A DNA stretch of 64,000 bases from Bradyrhizobium sp. CSA207 (GTDB taxonomy: Bacteria > Pseudomonadota > Alphaproteobacteria > Rhizobiales > Xanthobacteraceae), in assembly GCF_029051685.1 (NCBI RefSeq), contig NZ_JAACFT010000040.1, forward strand, positions 1 to 64,000, read 5' to 3'. This document shows, piece after piece, positions 26,026-34,637 of this stretch. The notes beneath the pieces were generated by a model, which searched no databases, had not been told where the DNA came from, and worked only from the letters and a program-made list of their open reading frames with translations. The position numbers and the translations under genes are program-made. The stretch's first letter is position 1, and each line of letters begins with the position of its first letter.

Positions 26026-29000
26026 ATGATGGCCGCGCTTCCTCAGGACGTGGTGGCGGATTTCCAGCAAGAAAACGCACGGCTGCTGGCCGAATTGCGC
26101 GCCGCACAAGATCGCGAGAGCGCCACAGCGGACATTCTCAAGATCATTGCCAGTTCGCCACGGGAGGTGAAACCAGTATTCGATGCAATCGCGAGGCGTG
26201 CCAATGCCTTGCTCGGCGGCTTTTCGACTACCGTATTCCGCTTCATCGACGGCACTGCCCACTTGGCGGCGTTCACGCCGACGAATCCTGCCGCCGATGT
26301 CGCCTTGAAGAATATGTTTCCGCGGCCGATTGCCGATTTCGAGACTTTCGCACTAACACAGGCCGGTAACATCGTGCCGACCCCCGATACCGAAGCACTA
26401 ACGAACGAAATAAAATATATCGCGCGCGCCCGCGGCTTTCGCAGCATGTTATTCGTTCCGCTCGCGACCGGCGGCGTGGTGATCGGAATGATCAGCGTAA
26501 CGCGAGTCGAGCCGGGTACCTTCGCCCCACGCCATGTGCAACTTCTGCAGACCTTTGCCGATCAGGCCGTCATCGCCATTGAGAATGTCCGGCTATTCGA
26601 TGAGGTCCAAGCGAAGACGCGCGATCTCGCCGAATCGCTCCAGCAGCAAACCGCGACTGCCGATGTGCTGAAGGTGATCAGCCGCTCGACCTTTGATCTG
26701 CAAACCGTGCTCAACACGCTGGTCGATTCGGCGGCACGGCTGTGCGAAGCGGAGATGGCATTCATCATGCGCCGCGAAGGTGATGAATATCAGGCCGGAG
26801 CAGCGGTAGGGTTTTCCGAGGAATACATCGAGTTTCTGCAGGCTCACCCGATTAGTCCCGACCGGAGCACGGTTACAGGTCGTGCCGTACTCGAACGCCG
26901 TCCGGTGCAAATCCTCGACGTCGCTGCCGATTCCGAATATGGGCTGCGCGCGTCGATCACCATGGCTGGTCAGCGCACGGCGCTCGGCGTTCCCCTCCTG
27001 CGCGAGAATGAGCCGATCGGCGCGATCGTAATCGCTCGCAAGCGCGTGCAGCCTTTCACGGAAAAGCAGATCGACCTCGTTGCCACGTTTGCCGACCAGG
27101 CCGTGATCGCAATCGAGAATGTACGGCTCTTCGAACAATTGCAAAGCAGGACGCGAGATCTGTCTGAGGCGCTGACGTACCAGACCGGTAGTGCCAATAT
27201 CTTGAGAGTTATCGCTTCCTCGCCGACTGAAGTCGGTCCGGTGCTCAAGGCGATTGTGGAAAGCGCATGCGGGCTTTGCGAGGCATACGATGCGCTGGTC
27301 GTTCTGAGAGATGGCGACGATATCGTCATCCAGGCGCACCATGGACAAGTTCCCGTGGTGTGGAGCCGACGATCAATCAGCGTCCAATCGCCCACCGGAC
27401 GGGCCATTATCGATCGCCGCACCGTTCATGTGCACGACCTGCTCGGGCCCGAAGGGGAGGAATTCCCGACAGGACGGGAATATGCGCTCCGCTCCAACGT
27501 TCGGACCGTACTGAGCGTGCCGCTGTTGCGCGAAGGCGAGAGCATGGGTGCGATCGTGCTCCGTCGCACGGAGGTTCGTCCATTCGGCGAGAAGCAGATC
27601 AACCTGCTTCAGACTTTTGCAGATCAGGCTGTTATCGCCATTGGCAACGTGCATCTGTTCGAGCAATTAAATGAATCGCTGGAGCGGCAGACTGCAACGT
27701 CGGAGGTGCTGGAAATAATAAGCGCTTCATCGGGCGCACTGACCCCGGTCTTCAACAAAATGCTGGAGAATGCGACACGTATCTGCGGTGCCGGCTTCGG
27801 GACCATGAATCTCTACGAGGAGGGCGGCTTTCGCACGGTCGCACTTCACAACGCGCCGCAAGCCTACGTTGATACCCGACTATACCAGAGCATTCGCCCA
27901 CATCCCGCGAGCGGGCTCGGCACGGTCGAGAAAACTCATCAGACGGTTCATATCGACGATATCAGAACTCAGCCGCCCTACGTCGAGGGCAACCCGAACG
28001 TTCGCGCGCTTGCCGACCTTGCTGGCGCAAGGACCCTCGTCATCGTACCCATGCTCAAGGAAGACGAGCTGATCGGCACCATCACGATCTTCCGTCAGGA
28101 AGTTAAACCCTTCACGGACAAACAGATCGAGCTCGTATCCAATTTCGCACACCAGGGCGTGATCGCGATCGAGAATGCACGCTTACTGAATGAACTGCGC
28201 GAGCGCACTATGGAATTGTCGCAATCGCTCGAGGAATTGCGAAACGCGCAGGATCGGTTGATCCATACTGAGAAGCTTGCCTCGCTCGGGCAACTTACCG
28301 CCGGCATTGCACATGAAATCAAGAATCCGCTCAATTTCGTCAATAATTTTGCTGCGCTTTCCTCTGAACTGATTGACGAGCTCGGCGACGGGCTGCGCTC
28401 AGCCGCACTCGGTGAGGCGGCAAGGCAGGAAATCGATACGCTGATACACATGCTACAAGGCAATCTGGAAAAGATCGTGCAGCATGGAAAGCGCGCCGAT
28501 TCCATTGTCAAGAATATGCTCCTGCACTCGCGCGAAGGTTCTGGCGAGCGCCGTTCGGCCGACATCAACGCGGTCGTCGAGGAAAGTCTTAACCTTGCCT
28601 ATCACGGCGCACGCGCTGAAAAGCCGGCATTCAATATCACTCTTGAAAGGCATTTCGATCCATCTGCTGGGGCGCTCGATTTGTATCCGCAGGAGATCAC
28701 GCGGGTGTTCCTCAATCTCATTGCAAATGGATTCTACGCGACCAGCAAACAAAAGGACGCCGTCGGCGACAGCTTTGAGCCGAGGCTGCGCGCGATGACC
28801 ACAAATCTTGGCCGCGCCGTGGAAATCCGGATTCGCGATAACGGCGCCGGCATCCCGGCCGACGTGAGGGAGAAAATATTCAATCCATTCTTCACAACCA
28901 AGCCCGCGGGCGAAGGAACCGGGCTTGGCCTTTCAATCTGCCACGACATCATCGTGAAGCAACACGGCGGTAGCATCGAGCTCGATACCGAGCCTGGCGA

Positions 29001-29070
29001 TCATACAGAGTTCATCATTACGTTGCCGCGTACGCTGCCGGCACCATTGCAGACCGGAGGCCGCAGGTGA
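26026..29070 (+). CDS. Sensor histidine kinase with four GAF domains
   Basis: A 1014-residue cytosolic kinase without membrane segments. Four GAF domains follow in tandem (about 45-190, 225-370, 405-550, 580-730), joined by near-identical linkers of the QTFADQAVIAIENVRLF type. A coiled coil leads to HisKA (GIAHEIKNPLNFV, His763) and an ATPase domain (VFLNLIANGFYA, RDNGAGIPADVREKIFNPFFTTK, GTGLGLSICHDII). GAF domains bind small ligands or chromophores; no cofactor cysteine is obvious. It overlaps the response regulator gene by four bases, so the two form a coupled pair. Confidence 0.92.
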   Translation: MMAALPQDVVADFQQENARLLAELRAAQDRESATADILKIIASSPREVKPVFDAIARRANALLGGFSTTVFRFIDGTAHLAAFTPTNPAADVALKNMFPRPIADFETFALTQAGNIVPTPDTEALTNEIKYIARARGFRSMLFVPLATGGVVIGMISVTRVEPGTFAPRHVQLLQTFADQAVIAIENVRLFDEVQAKTRDLAESLQQQTATADVLKVISRSTFDLQTVLNTLVDSAARLCEAEMAFIMRREGDEYQAGAAVGFSEEYIEFLQAHPISPDRSTVTGRAVLERRPVQILDVAADSEYGLRASITMAGQRTALGVPLLRENEPIGAIVIARKRVQPFTEKQIDLVATFADQAVIAIENVRLFEQLQSRTRDLSEALTYQTGSANILRVIASSPTEVGPVLKAIVESACGLCEAYDALVVLRDGDDIVIQAHHGQVPVVWSRRSISVQSPTGRAIIDRRTVHVHDLLGPEGEEFPTGREYALRSNVRTVLSVPLLREGESMGAIVLRRTEVRPFGEKQINLLQTFADQAVIAIGNVHLFEQLNESLERQTATSEVLEIISASSGALTPVFNKMLENATRICGAGFGTMNLYEEGGFRTVALHNAPQAYVDTRLYQSIRPHPASGLGTVEKTHQTVHIDDIRTQPPYVEGNPNVRALADLAGARTLVIVPMLKEDELIGTITIFRQEVKPFTDKQIELVSNFAHQGVIAIENARLLNELRERTMELSQSLEELRNAQDRLIHTEKLASLGQLTAGIAHEIKNPLNFVNNFAALSSELIDELGDGLRSAALGEAARQEIDTLIHMLQGNLEKIVQHGKRADSIVKNMLLHSREGSGERRSADINAVVEESLNLAYHGARAEKPAFNITLERHFDPSAGALDLYPQEITRVFLNLIANGFYATSKQKDAVGDSFEPRLRAMTTNLGRAVEIRIRDNGAGIPADVREKIFNPFFTTKPAGEGTGLGLSICHDIIVKQHGGSIELDTEPGDHTEFIITLPRTLPAPLQTGGRR

Positions 29071-29456
29071 GCGTCTATATATTGGTCGTCGACGACGAGC
29101 CCGACTTCGAGGTATTATTCCGTCAGCAGTTCCGGCGCGATCTGCGCGAGGGTCGTTTTCTTATGGAGTTTGCATCGTCGGCACCCGCGGCGCTGCAGCG
29201 CGCGGTCGAGATCGGGGATGCCACCCTGATCCTCATCCTGTCTGACATCAACATGCCCGGAATGAGCGGGCTCGAGATGCTACCTATCGTGCGCTCGGCC
29301 CGCCCCGATGTGCCGGTCATCATGATCACAGCCTACGGTGATGCCGAGACCAAGCGCAAGGCGCTGGAGAACGGCGCAGCCAACCTACTGACCAAACCGA
29401 TCGACTTCGCGGCGCTGCGCCAGGAGATCGATACGAGGCTTGAGCAAGCCGCATGA
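29067..29456 (+). CDS. Single-domain response regulator
   Basis: A 129-residue receiver domain without an output domain. Acidic residues DDE at 9-11, phospho-acceptor Asp60 (LSDINMPGMSG), ITAYGD and the Lys in LTKPIDF are all present. The GTG start overlaps the kinase stop codon. It is the probable phosphorylation target of the preceding kinase and may relay phosphate to another protein. A second receiver gene began immediately after it but is broken. Confidence 0.92.
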   Translation: MSVYILVVDDEPDFEVLFRQQFRRDLREGRFLMEFASSAPAALQRAVEIGDATLILILSDINMPGMSGLEMLPIVRSARPDVPVIMITAYGDAETKRKALENGAANLLTKPIDFAALRQEIDTRLEQAA

Positions 29457-29491
29457 CCGCAACCATTCTCGTGGTCGATGACGAACCGCAG
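29453..29491 (+). pseudogene. Truncated second response regulator (13 codons left)
   Basis: The ATG overlaps the stop codon of the preceding regulator and the frame reads MTATILVVDDEPQ, the canonical first strand and acidic pocket of a receiver domain. After residue 13 the frame turns into unrelated sequence with no receiver features. The rest of a receiver gene has probably been deleted, with the junction near 29491. Confidence 0.7.
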
Positions 29492-29579
29492 CGGGTCGCA
29501 AGGTGGAATCATCTTGGCCGCTATCCCATGGGAGATGAGGCATCCTACGTTAATGTTCACCCGAAAATAGGGGTTGAGA

Positions 29580-30419
29580 ATGAAAACGATCTTGGTGCCA
29601 CTTCAAAACATTTCGATGATGACATCTACGCTCGATTTCGTCGTGCGCCTCGCGCAACGGACCGGCGCGTATATCGAAGGCTTTCCGCTCCGGTTAGGAA
29701 TCCCTCAATATGTAGTCGCAGAATTGGCCGCCGGGTTTCCTTTAGAGTCGTATCAGACCAAGAGCGAAGCCGAATTGAACGAAATGCGAGGCTTCTTCGA
29801 AGCGTTCATGCTGGAGCACGATATTCCTCGAGCCGCCGGGGGATCGAGTCGACCATGTTTTGACTGGTTGACGACGGCGCCTGAGGGCGAAGACTTCGTC
29901 GGAAGTTATGGGCGCGCTTTCGACCTCATCGTGATGGCACGGTCCGACGTTGATGCTGCTGGCCCTCACCGGCGCGCGATCGAATCCGCATTGTTTGAGG
30001 GCGGTAGACCCGTTCTCCTGACGCCATTGAACGCGCCAAGAAGCATCGCGACAAACATTATGATCCATTGGAACGGTAGCACGGAACAAGCTCGGGTAAA
30101 CGCATTTGCCATGCCGTTGCTTCATCTGGCCGAAAGAGTGTCGATCCTGACCGTTGTTGGGGGGCAAGGGGTACCAGGACCGTCTGCCGATCGGATCGTT
30201 CGGCAACTGCAATACAATGACATTGCAGCCAATTTGATAAGGGTTGAACTGGAGGGTCGCGACACTGGCGAGGCGGTCCTCGATGCCGCCAGAGCACAAG
30301 GCTGCGATCTGTTAATCAAAGGAGCTTTCACCCGCACCAGGCTGCGGCAACTGATGTTCGGAGGGGCGACCAGCTATATCATGGAGCACGCGGATTTACC
30401 TGTCCTAATGGCTCATTAA
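29580..30419 (+). CDS. Universal stress protein (UspA family), tandem domain
   Basis: A 279-residue protein with two Usp-type halves. The first starts MKTILVPLQNI and ends DLIVMARS; the second starts TNIMIHWNGSTEQARVNAFAMP and ends GCDLLIKGAFTRTRLRQLMFGGATSYIMEHADLPVLMAH. The second half keeps the GGATSYIMEHADLPVL ATP-fold ending. Such proteins accumulate under stress or low oxygen. ATG 29580 has AGGGG upstream; a TTG two codons earlier is possible. It follows the kinase and regulator genes on the same strand and may share their signal. Confidence 0.85.
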   Translation: MKTILVPLQNISMMTSTLDFVVRLAQRTGAYIEGFPLRLGIPQYVVAELAAGFPLESYQTKSEAELNEMRGFFEAFMLEHDIPRAAGGSSRPCFDWLTTAPEGEDFVGSYGRAFDLIVMARSDVDAAGPHRRAIESALFEGGRPVLLTPLNAPRSIATNIMIHWNGSTEQARVNAFAMPLLHLAERVSILTVVGGQGVPGPSADRIVRQLQYNDIAANLIRVELEGRDTGEAVLDAARAQGCDLLIKGAFTRTRLRQLMFGGATSYIMEHADLPVLMAH

Positions 30420-30743
30420 AGCTGCGAGGGTCCCCTTCCGTTAGAGATCCCTCTGACAAGCCTGCGGACGGTCGGACCGACCTTGTCAACGGAATCGGCC
30501 TTCTCAGACAGCGCCTCCGTCGGAACATGCACTTTGCGCCAACAGCTGCCGCTTCTCGCAAGTCAGCCTATGGCCCCCAAGGCGAGGAGCGCCTCAGCCG
30601 CCGTGATGTCCGCTGTCGCTGCTAGATCGGACGCTGAGCTGCACCTTGCCTGGACCAACGCTTGTCACCCAAGGCGGAAGTTGATTGTCTCTTTGGATCG
30701 TTTGCGCGCATTGAAAGTGGGGACCTCCAAGTCGCGCGCCATG
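30420..30743. other. Region without a gene between convergent genes
   Basis: This 324-base stretch separates the UspA gene from the convergent dehydrogenase gene. Neither strand shows a frame with a ribosome site and protein-like composition. I see no clear hairpin terminator. Confidence 0.5.
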
Positions 30744-31787
30744 TCAGGCGGCACGTCGGTCGTGTCGGCGCGCGAGATCCGGGCACAGCACGAGCTTGCC
30801 CTCGAGCCCCCCCGCCTCAAGGCGGCGGTGAGCCTCGGCAACCTCGTCGAAGGAGATCCGCTCGGCGACGCGCGGCCGGATGGCGCCAGTCGCCAAGAGC
30901 CCGAACAGCCGCTCCAAGTCCTCCTTGAACCAAGTCGGATGTCGCGCCCGCATCGCATTGACTGAGTAAAAGCGAGCCCGCTTGCCGCTCGGCAACAGTC
31001 TCCACAGGTATAGGCGCATGATCTCCATCATGATAGGGAACATGCGACGCTGTGCCTGCACGCTCGCCGAGAAGCCGATGGCGCAGAGCAGGCCGCGAGG
31101 TTTGAGCGCTGCGTATGAACGGCGATAGCCATCTTCGCCAATTCCGTCGACGACGACGTCAAATCCGCCCGGCACAACGCGCGTGAAGTCCTCATGTTGG
31201 TAGTCGATCGGCGTTGCCCCTAGCTCTCGGACGAGCGCCATGTGCTCGCCGCGCACGGTACCCCACAGCTCGAGGCCGGCCGGCCTTCCAAGCGCGAGCA
31301 GCGCCTGGCCGACGGCGCCAGCGGCGCCGTGCACCAGGACGCGCTGGCCTCGCTGCACCCGGGCCGCACGGTGCAGAAGCTGGTACGCGGTCGTCCAGCT
31401 CAATATCAGCGTGGCCGCTTCCGCCGCGTCTACGTCTATCGGCACGTGGGCCACGTCGTTCGCGCGAAGCGTACGATAGTCGGCGTTTGACCCGACCACG
31501 GTCATGTCGGCCACGCGGTCGCCAATCTGAAGATCATGCACGCCTTCACCGAGCTGATCGATTTTCCCGACGACGTCGTAGCCCATTACGAACGGCGGGT
31601 GGAGACGCATCGTTTGCGGGTATAGGTGGCGCCTGATCAACACTTCCGTGTAATTGAGGCTTGACGCGAGTACACGGACCCGCACCTCTCCCCGACCAGC
31701 GGTCGGCAGGGGAGCGTCGATCACCTCCAGCCCCTCGGGATCACCGAAGCGGCTGACTTGAACAACTCGATTGCGCGGCTCGATCAT
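30744..31787 (-). CDS. Medium-chain dehydrogenase/reductase, quinone-oxidoreductase type
   Basis: A 347-residue MDR-superfamily enzyme. The N-terminal GroES-like domain has SLNYTEVLIRRHLYP and GYDVVGKIDQLGEGV; the Rossmann domain has VLVHGAAGAVGQALLALG at about 150-167. The catalytic and structural zinc cysteines are absent, which points to a zinc-independent NADPH quinone reductase or enone reductase type. It starts at ATG 31787. A FixK/FNR-like box lies 110 bases upstream, suggesting expression at low oxygen (inference). The LysR gene upstream is on the same strand. Confidence 0.85.
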   Translation of the reverse strand: MIEPRNRVVQVSRFGDPEGLEVIDAPLPTAGRGEVRVRVLASSLNYTEVLIRRHLYPQTMRLHPPFVMGYDVVGKIDQLGEGVHDLQIGDRVADMTVVGSNADYRTLRANDVAHVPIDVDAAEAATLILSWTTAYQLLHRAARVQRGQRVLVHGAAGAVGQALLALGRPAGLELWGTVRGEHMALVRELGATPIDYQHEDFTRVVPGGFDVVVDGIGEDGYRRSYAALKPRGLLCAIGFSASVQAQRRMFPIMMEIMRLYLWRLLPSGKRARFYSVNAMRARHPTWFKEDLERLFGLLATGAIRPRVAERISFDEVAEAHRRLEAGGLEGKLVLCPDLARRHDRRAA

Positions 31788-32149
31788 GGTGGTCTCCCTG
31801 CAATCTCGTAATTCAGCGCAAGGACAGGCCCCGATCCGCAGCTATTGCTGTCGCATCGCTACGTGACAGAGAGTATTTCTGACCTGAAGGTCTGCCTTGA
31901 TCTGGCTCAAATCAGCCGGTCGGCGTTGTCGGACCATGTGGACGTTCGCGACAGCATTCCCAGATCCGTCTAATGGAGCCGCTCATCGACACGAGCCTCG
32001 ATAGTCTCTGGCCGAAGCAACAGCTATTGAGTGGGATCGTTGACTGCAGCGACTTCCGCTTACGGCCCATCGCCGGCCTGCGGAGTGTTCTTCGTCGAAG
32101 ACCGCAGCTGAGCCCCGAGCGGGCGTTTCGAAGATGCAACAGAAGCGGA
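31788..32149. other. Promoter region of the dehydrogenase gene
   Basis: This 362-base region lies between two leftward genes. No protein gene is supported on either strand. It holds a FixK/FNR-like box at 31897-31910. Confidence 0.5.
31897..31910 (-). promoter_or_regulatory. Candidate FixK/FNR box upstream of the dehydrogenase gene
   Basis: Read leftward the site is TTGAGCCAGATCAA, matching TTGAT-N4-ATCAA at 9 of 10 positions. If it acts as a class II site, transcription would start near 31862, leaving a leader of about 75 bases. The -10 sequence is only moderate. Confidence 0.45.
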
Positions 32150-33058
32150 TCAGGCACCCGACTGCAGCCACGCCGAGAAGGCTCGGATGGTCCTCGCACG
32201 CGGATGGCTTGGCCTGCTGACCACATGGAAGCTGTAGCCAGGCAAACTCAGCTTGAACGCTTTCACGAGCGTACCGGCGGCGAGGTCGCGTGCGACGAGC
32301 ACATCACTGAAAATCCCGACTCCCTGCCCGGCGATCACCGCTTCGATGGCGTGCAGCTCCTCCCGGAAACTCAAGTGCTGCATGTCCTTGAATTGGGGCA
32401 CTTCGCGCCACCTGCGCTGAGCCGCGGCAAGCCAGCTCTGCCATGTGGGCGGCTCACGATCGGCCGGCGACCAGTAAGAGTGGATCAGAACGTGGTTTGC
32501 GAGGTCGGCTGGTCTTTTCAGCCGTCCCGTTGAAAGCAGGCGCGGATTACAGACGGGCCAGAAAGTATCGCTGAAGAGATCATCGACGATGCCGTCTGTC
32601 GGACGTACCCGGCTGGTCGCGTAACGAATGGCGACATCGCCATCTCCGGCCTGCAGATCGAGCACCGAGTCCGTGCCGATGACGTCCAGCGGCACGTCGG
32701 GATGCAGCTTTCGCCACACGGGCAGGCGGGGCACGAGCCAGCGGCTGGCGAAGGCGTTGGTTGTCGTCACCCGAAGAGGCTGTTGGTCGCTTTCCTGCTT
32801 GACGGCCGCAATTGCAGCGGCAAACACCTCGAGCCCGCCGCGGATGGCGGGAAACAGTCGCGCTCCGGCATCGGTCAGCGAAAGCGGCCGTGGTCTGCGG
32901 CGGAACAGGGCGCGACCGCAATACTGTTCGAGCAACCCGATCTGGTGGCTGATCGCCGTTGGCGTCACGCCGAGCTCTGCCGCGGCCTTCTTGAAGCTCA
33001 GATGGCGGGCGGCAGCTTCAAAAGCGCGAAGCTCGATGAGGGGCGGCAGCTTGTGCAT
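32150..33058 (-). CDS. LysR-family regulator, GcvA-like
   Basis: A 302-residue transcription factor. The N-terminal helix-turn-helix is RAFEAAARHLSFKKAAAELGVTPTAISHQI (about 11-40, two blocks), followed by the linker helix and a two-lobed effector domain (TTTNAFASRWLVPRLPVW, DLQAGDGDVAIRY). The GcvA-like subgroup is recognisable from LPPLIELRAFEAAARH. It is divergent from an FAD-oxidase gene across 107 bases that contain an inverted repeat with LysR spacing. It probably controls that gene and itself. Confidence 0.9.
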   Translation of the reverse strand: MHKLPPLIELRAFEAAARHLSFKKAAAELGVTPTAISHQIGLLEQYCGRALFRRRPRPLSLTDAGARLFPAIRGGLEVFAAAIAAVKQESDQQPLRVTTTNAFASRWLVPRLPVWRKLHPDVPLDVIGTDSVLDLQAGDGDVAIRYATSRVRPTDGIVDDLFSDTFWPVCNPRLLSTGRLKRPADLANHVLIHSYWSPADREPPTWQSWLAAAQRRWREVPQFKDMQHLSFREELHAIEAVIAGQGVGIFSDVLVARDLAAGTLVKAFKLSLPGYSFHVVSRPSHPRARTIRAFSAWLQSGA

Positions 33059-33069
33059 GCGGCCAGTCT

Positions 33070-33094
33070 AGGTGAAATCAATTCATCGTCACCT
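33070..33094. promoter_or_regulatory. Candidate LysR operator
   Basis: AGGTGA (33070-33075) and TCACCT (33089-33094) form a perfect inverted repeat with a 13-base spacer that itself contains TGAA-N5-TTCA. It contains a T-N11-A arrangement typical of LysR sites and lies in the divergent LysR/FAD-oxidase intergenic space, 12 bases from the LysR start. Confidence 0.5.
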
Positions 33095-33165
33095 GAATTC
33101 TTCGGATTTGCTCCGCGACTGCGCAGGATTGAGGATATGGCGGGTTGAACCGAGGAGACCGTGTC

Positions 33166-34542
33166 ATGTCGTCCATCGCATCTGTCGCCAGCGCTGCCGC
33201 CGATCTCAGCGCCTCCTTCGCAGGACAACTTCTCAAGCCAACCGACGAGGGCTACGAGGAAGCCAGAAAGGTCCACAACGGGCTGGTCGACAAGCGGCCG
33301 GCATTGATTGCCAGATGCCGCAGTGTGGCCGACGTCGTCGATGCCGTCGCTCTTGCGACCAAGCTCGGCCTCGAGGTCGCGGTTCGTGGCGGCGGCCATA
33401 ATGTGGCAGGACGCGCGACCATCGACGGCGGCATCATGATCGACCTGGCGCCAATGAAGGGCATCCACGTCGATGCTGTCGGCAAAACCGTACGTGCACA
33501 GGGCGGGGTCACCTGGGGCGAGGTCAATCGCGAGACGCAACTTCACGGTCTTGCGGTCACCGGCGGCGTGGTCTCGACCACGGGGATCGCCGGGCTAACT
33601 TTGGGCGGAGGATTGGGCTGGCTGATGGGCAAGTACGGCCTGGCGCTGGACAATCTGCGGACTGTCGAACTCGTCACTGCCGATGGCAAGGTCTTGCGGG
33701 CCAGCAAGCAGGAGGAGCCCGATCTGTTCTGGGCTATTCGCGGCGGCGGTGGAAACTTCGGAATCGCCACCAGTCTCGAATACGACCTTCATACGGTAGG
33801 GCCAGTCATCACCGGCGGGCCAATCGTCCACCCCATCGAACGCTCCCGTGACGTGCTCGAATTCTTCCGGGCCAGCACGCGGTCGCTGGCGGACGAACAC
33901 ACGCTGTTTGCAACGCTGACCCACGCGCCCGACGGGTCCGGTACAGATGTAGCCGCCCTGGTCACCTGCCATTGCGGCCCGGCCGCCGACGCGGAACAGG
34001 CCATGCGGCCTCTGAAGCAGTTCGGCGCTCCGCTCCTGGACGCAGTCGGGCCGATGCCCTACTGCCAGCTCAACAGCATGCTCGACGCCAACTTCCCGAA
34101 AGGCGCTCTCAACTATTGGAAATCGAACTTTCTCACGGAGTTGAGTGACGCTGCCATTGCGACCATGATCGAATGTTTCGCGCGCTGCCCGACCCCGATG
34201 GGCCAGCTGCTCCTCGAGCACATCCACGGCGCCGCGACCCGTGTTGACGCGGGGGATACGGCATTTCCGCATCGGCAAGAGGGTTACAATTTCCTGGTGC
34301 TCGCGCAATGGATGCAGCCGAGCGAGACGAGCCGCTGCATCGCCTGGGCACGCGAAACCTATCAAAGCATGCAGCCCTTCTTCGCCTCTGGCCGGTACGT
34401 CAATTACCTCGATGACGACGAGACGGGCGATTCCGTCGCTGCTGCGTATGGGCCCAACTACCGGCGTCTGCAGCGAATCAAGGCGAAATACGATCCGAAG
34501 AACTTCTTTCGCATGAACCAGAACATCCGGCCGCTGGCCTGA
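33166..34542 (+). CDS. FAD-linked oxidase, berberine-bridge type
   Basis: A 458-residue flavoprotein. The FAD-binding PP-loop VAVRGGGHNVAGRATIDGG (about 71-89) has His78, the usual site of covalent FAD attachment. TTGIAGLTLGGGLGWLMGKYGL is a further flavin contact. The C-terminus YVNYLDDDE and KYDPKNFFRMNQNI matches the berberine and berberine-like motif. The ATG at 33166 lies behind CGAGGAGACC. Such enzymes oxidise alcohols, sugars or secondary metabolites with oxygen; substrate unknown. The divergent LysR gene is its likely regulator. Confidence 0.9.
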   Translation: MSSIASVASAAADLSASFAGQLLKPTDEGYEEARKVHNGLVDKRPALIARCRSVADVVDAVALATKLGLEVAVRGGGHNVAGRATIDGGIMIDLAPMKGIHVDAVGKTVRAQGGVTWGEVNRETQLHGLAVTGGVVSTTGIAGLTLGGGLGWLMGKYGLALDNLRTVELVTADGKVLRASKQEEPDLFWAIRGGGGNFGIATSLEYDLHTVGPVITGGPIVHPIERSRDVLEFFRASTRSLADEHTLFATLTHAPDGSGTDVAALVTCHCGPAADAEQAMRPLKQFGAPLLDAVGPMPYCQLNSMLDANFPKGALNYWKSNFLTELSDAAIATMIECFARCPTPMGQLLLEHIHGAATRVDAGDTAFPHRQEGYNFLVLAQWMQPSETSRCIAWARETYQSMQPFFASGRYVNYLDDDETGDSVAAAYGPNYRRLQRIKAKYDPKNFFRMNQNIRPLA

Positions 34543-34637
34543 TCACCAAGGTGAAAATTTTGGTCCTCTTGTCCTGATTCAGGATGTGACCGGAGGGCCT
34601 TTGGCCGGGCCTGCTGATTCCTGAGGAGGACTCGAAA

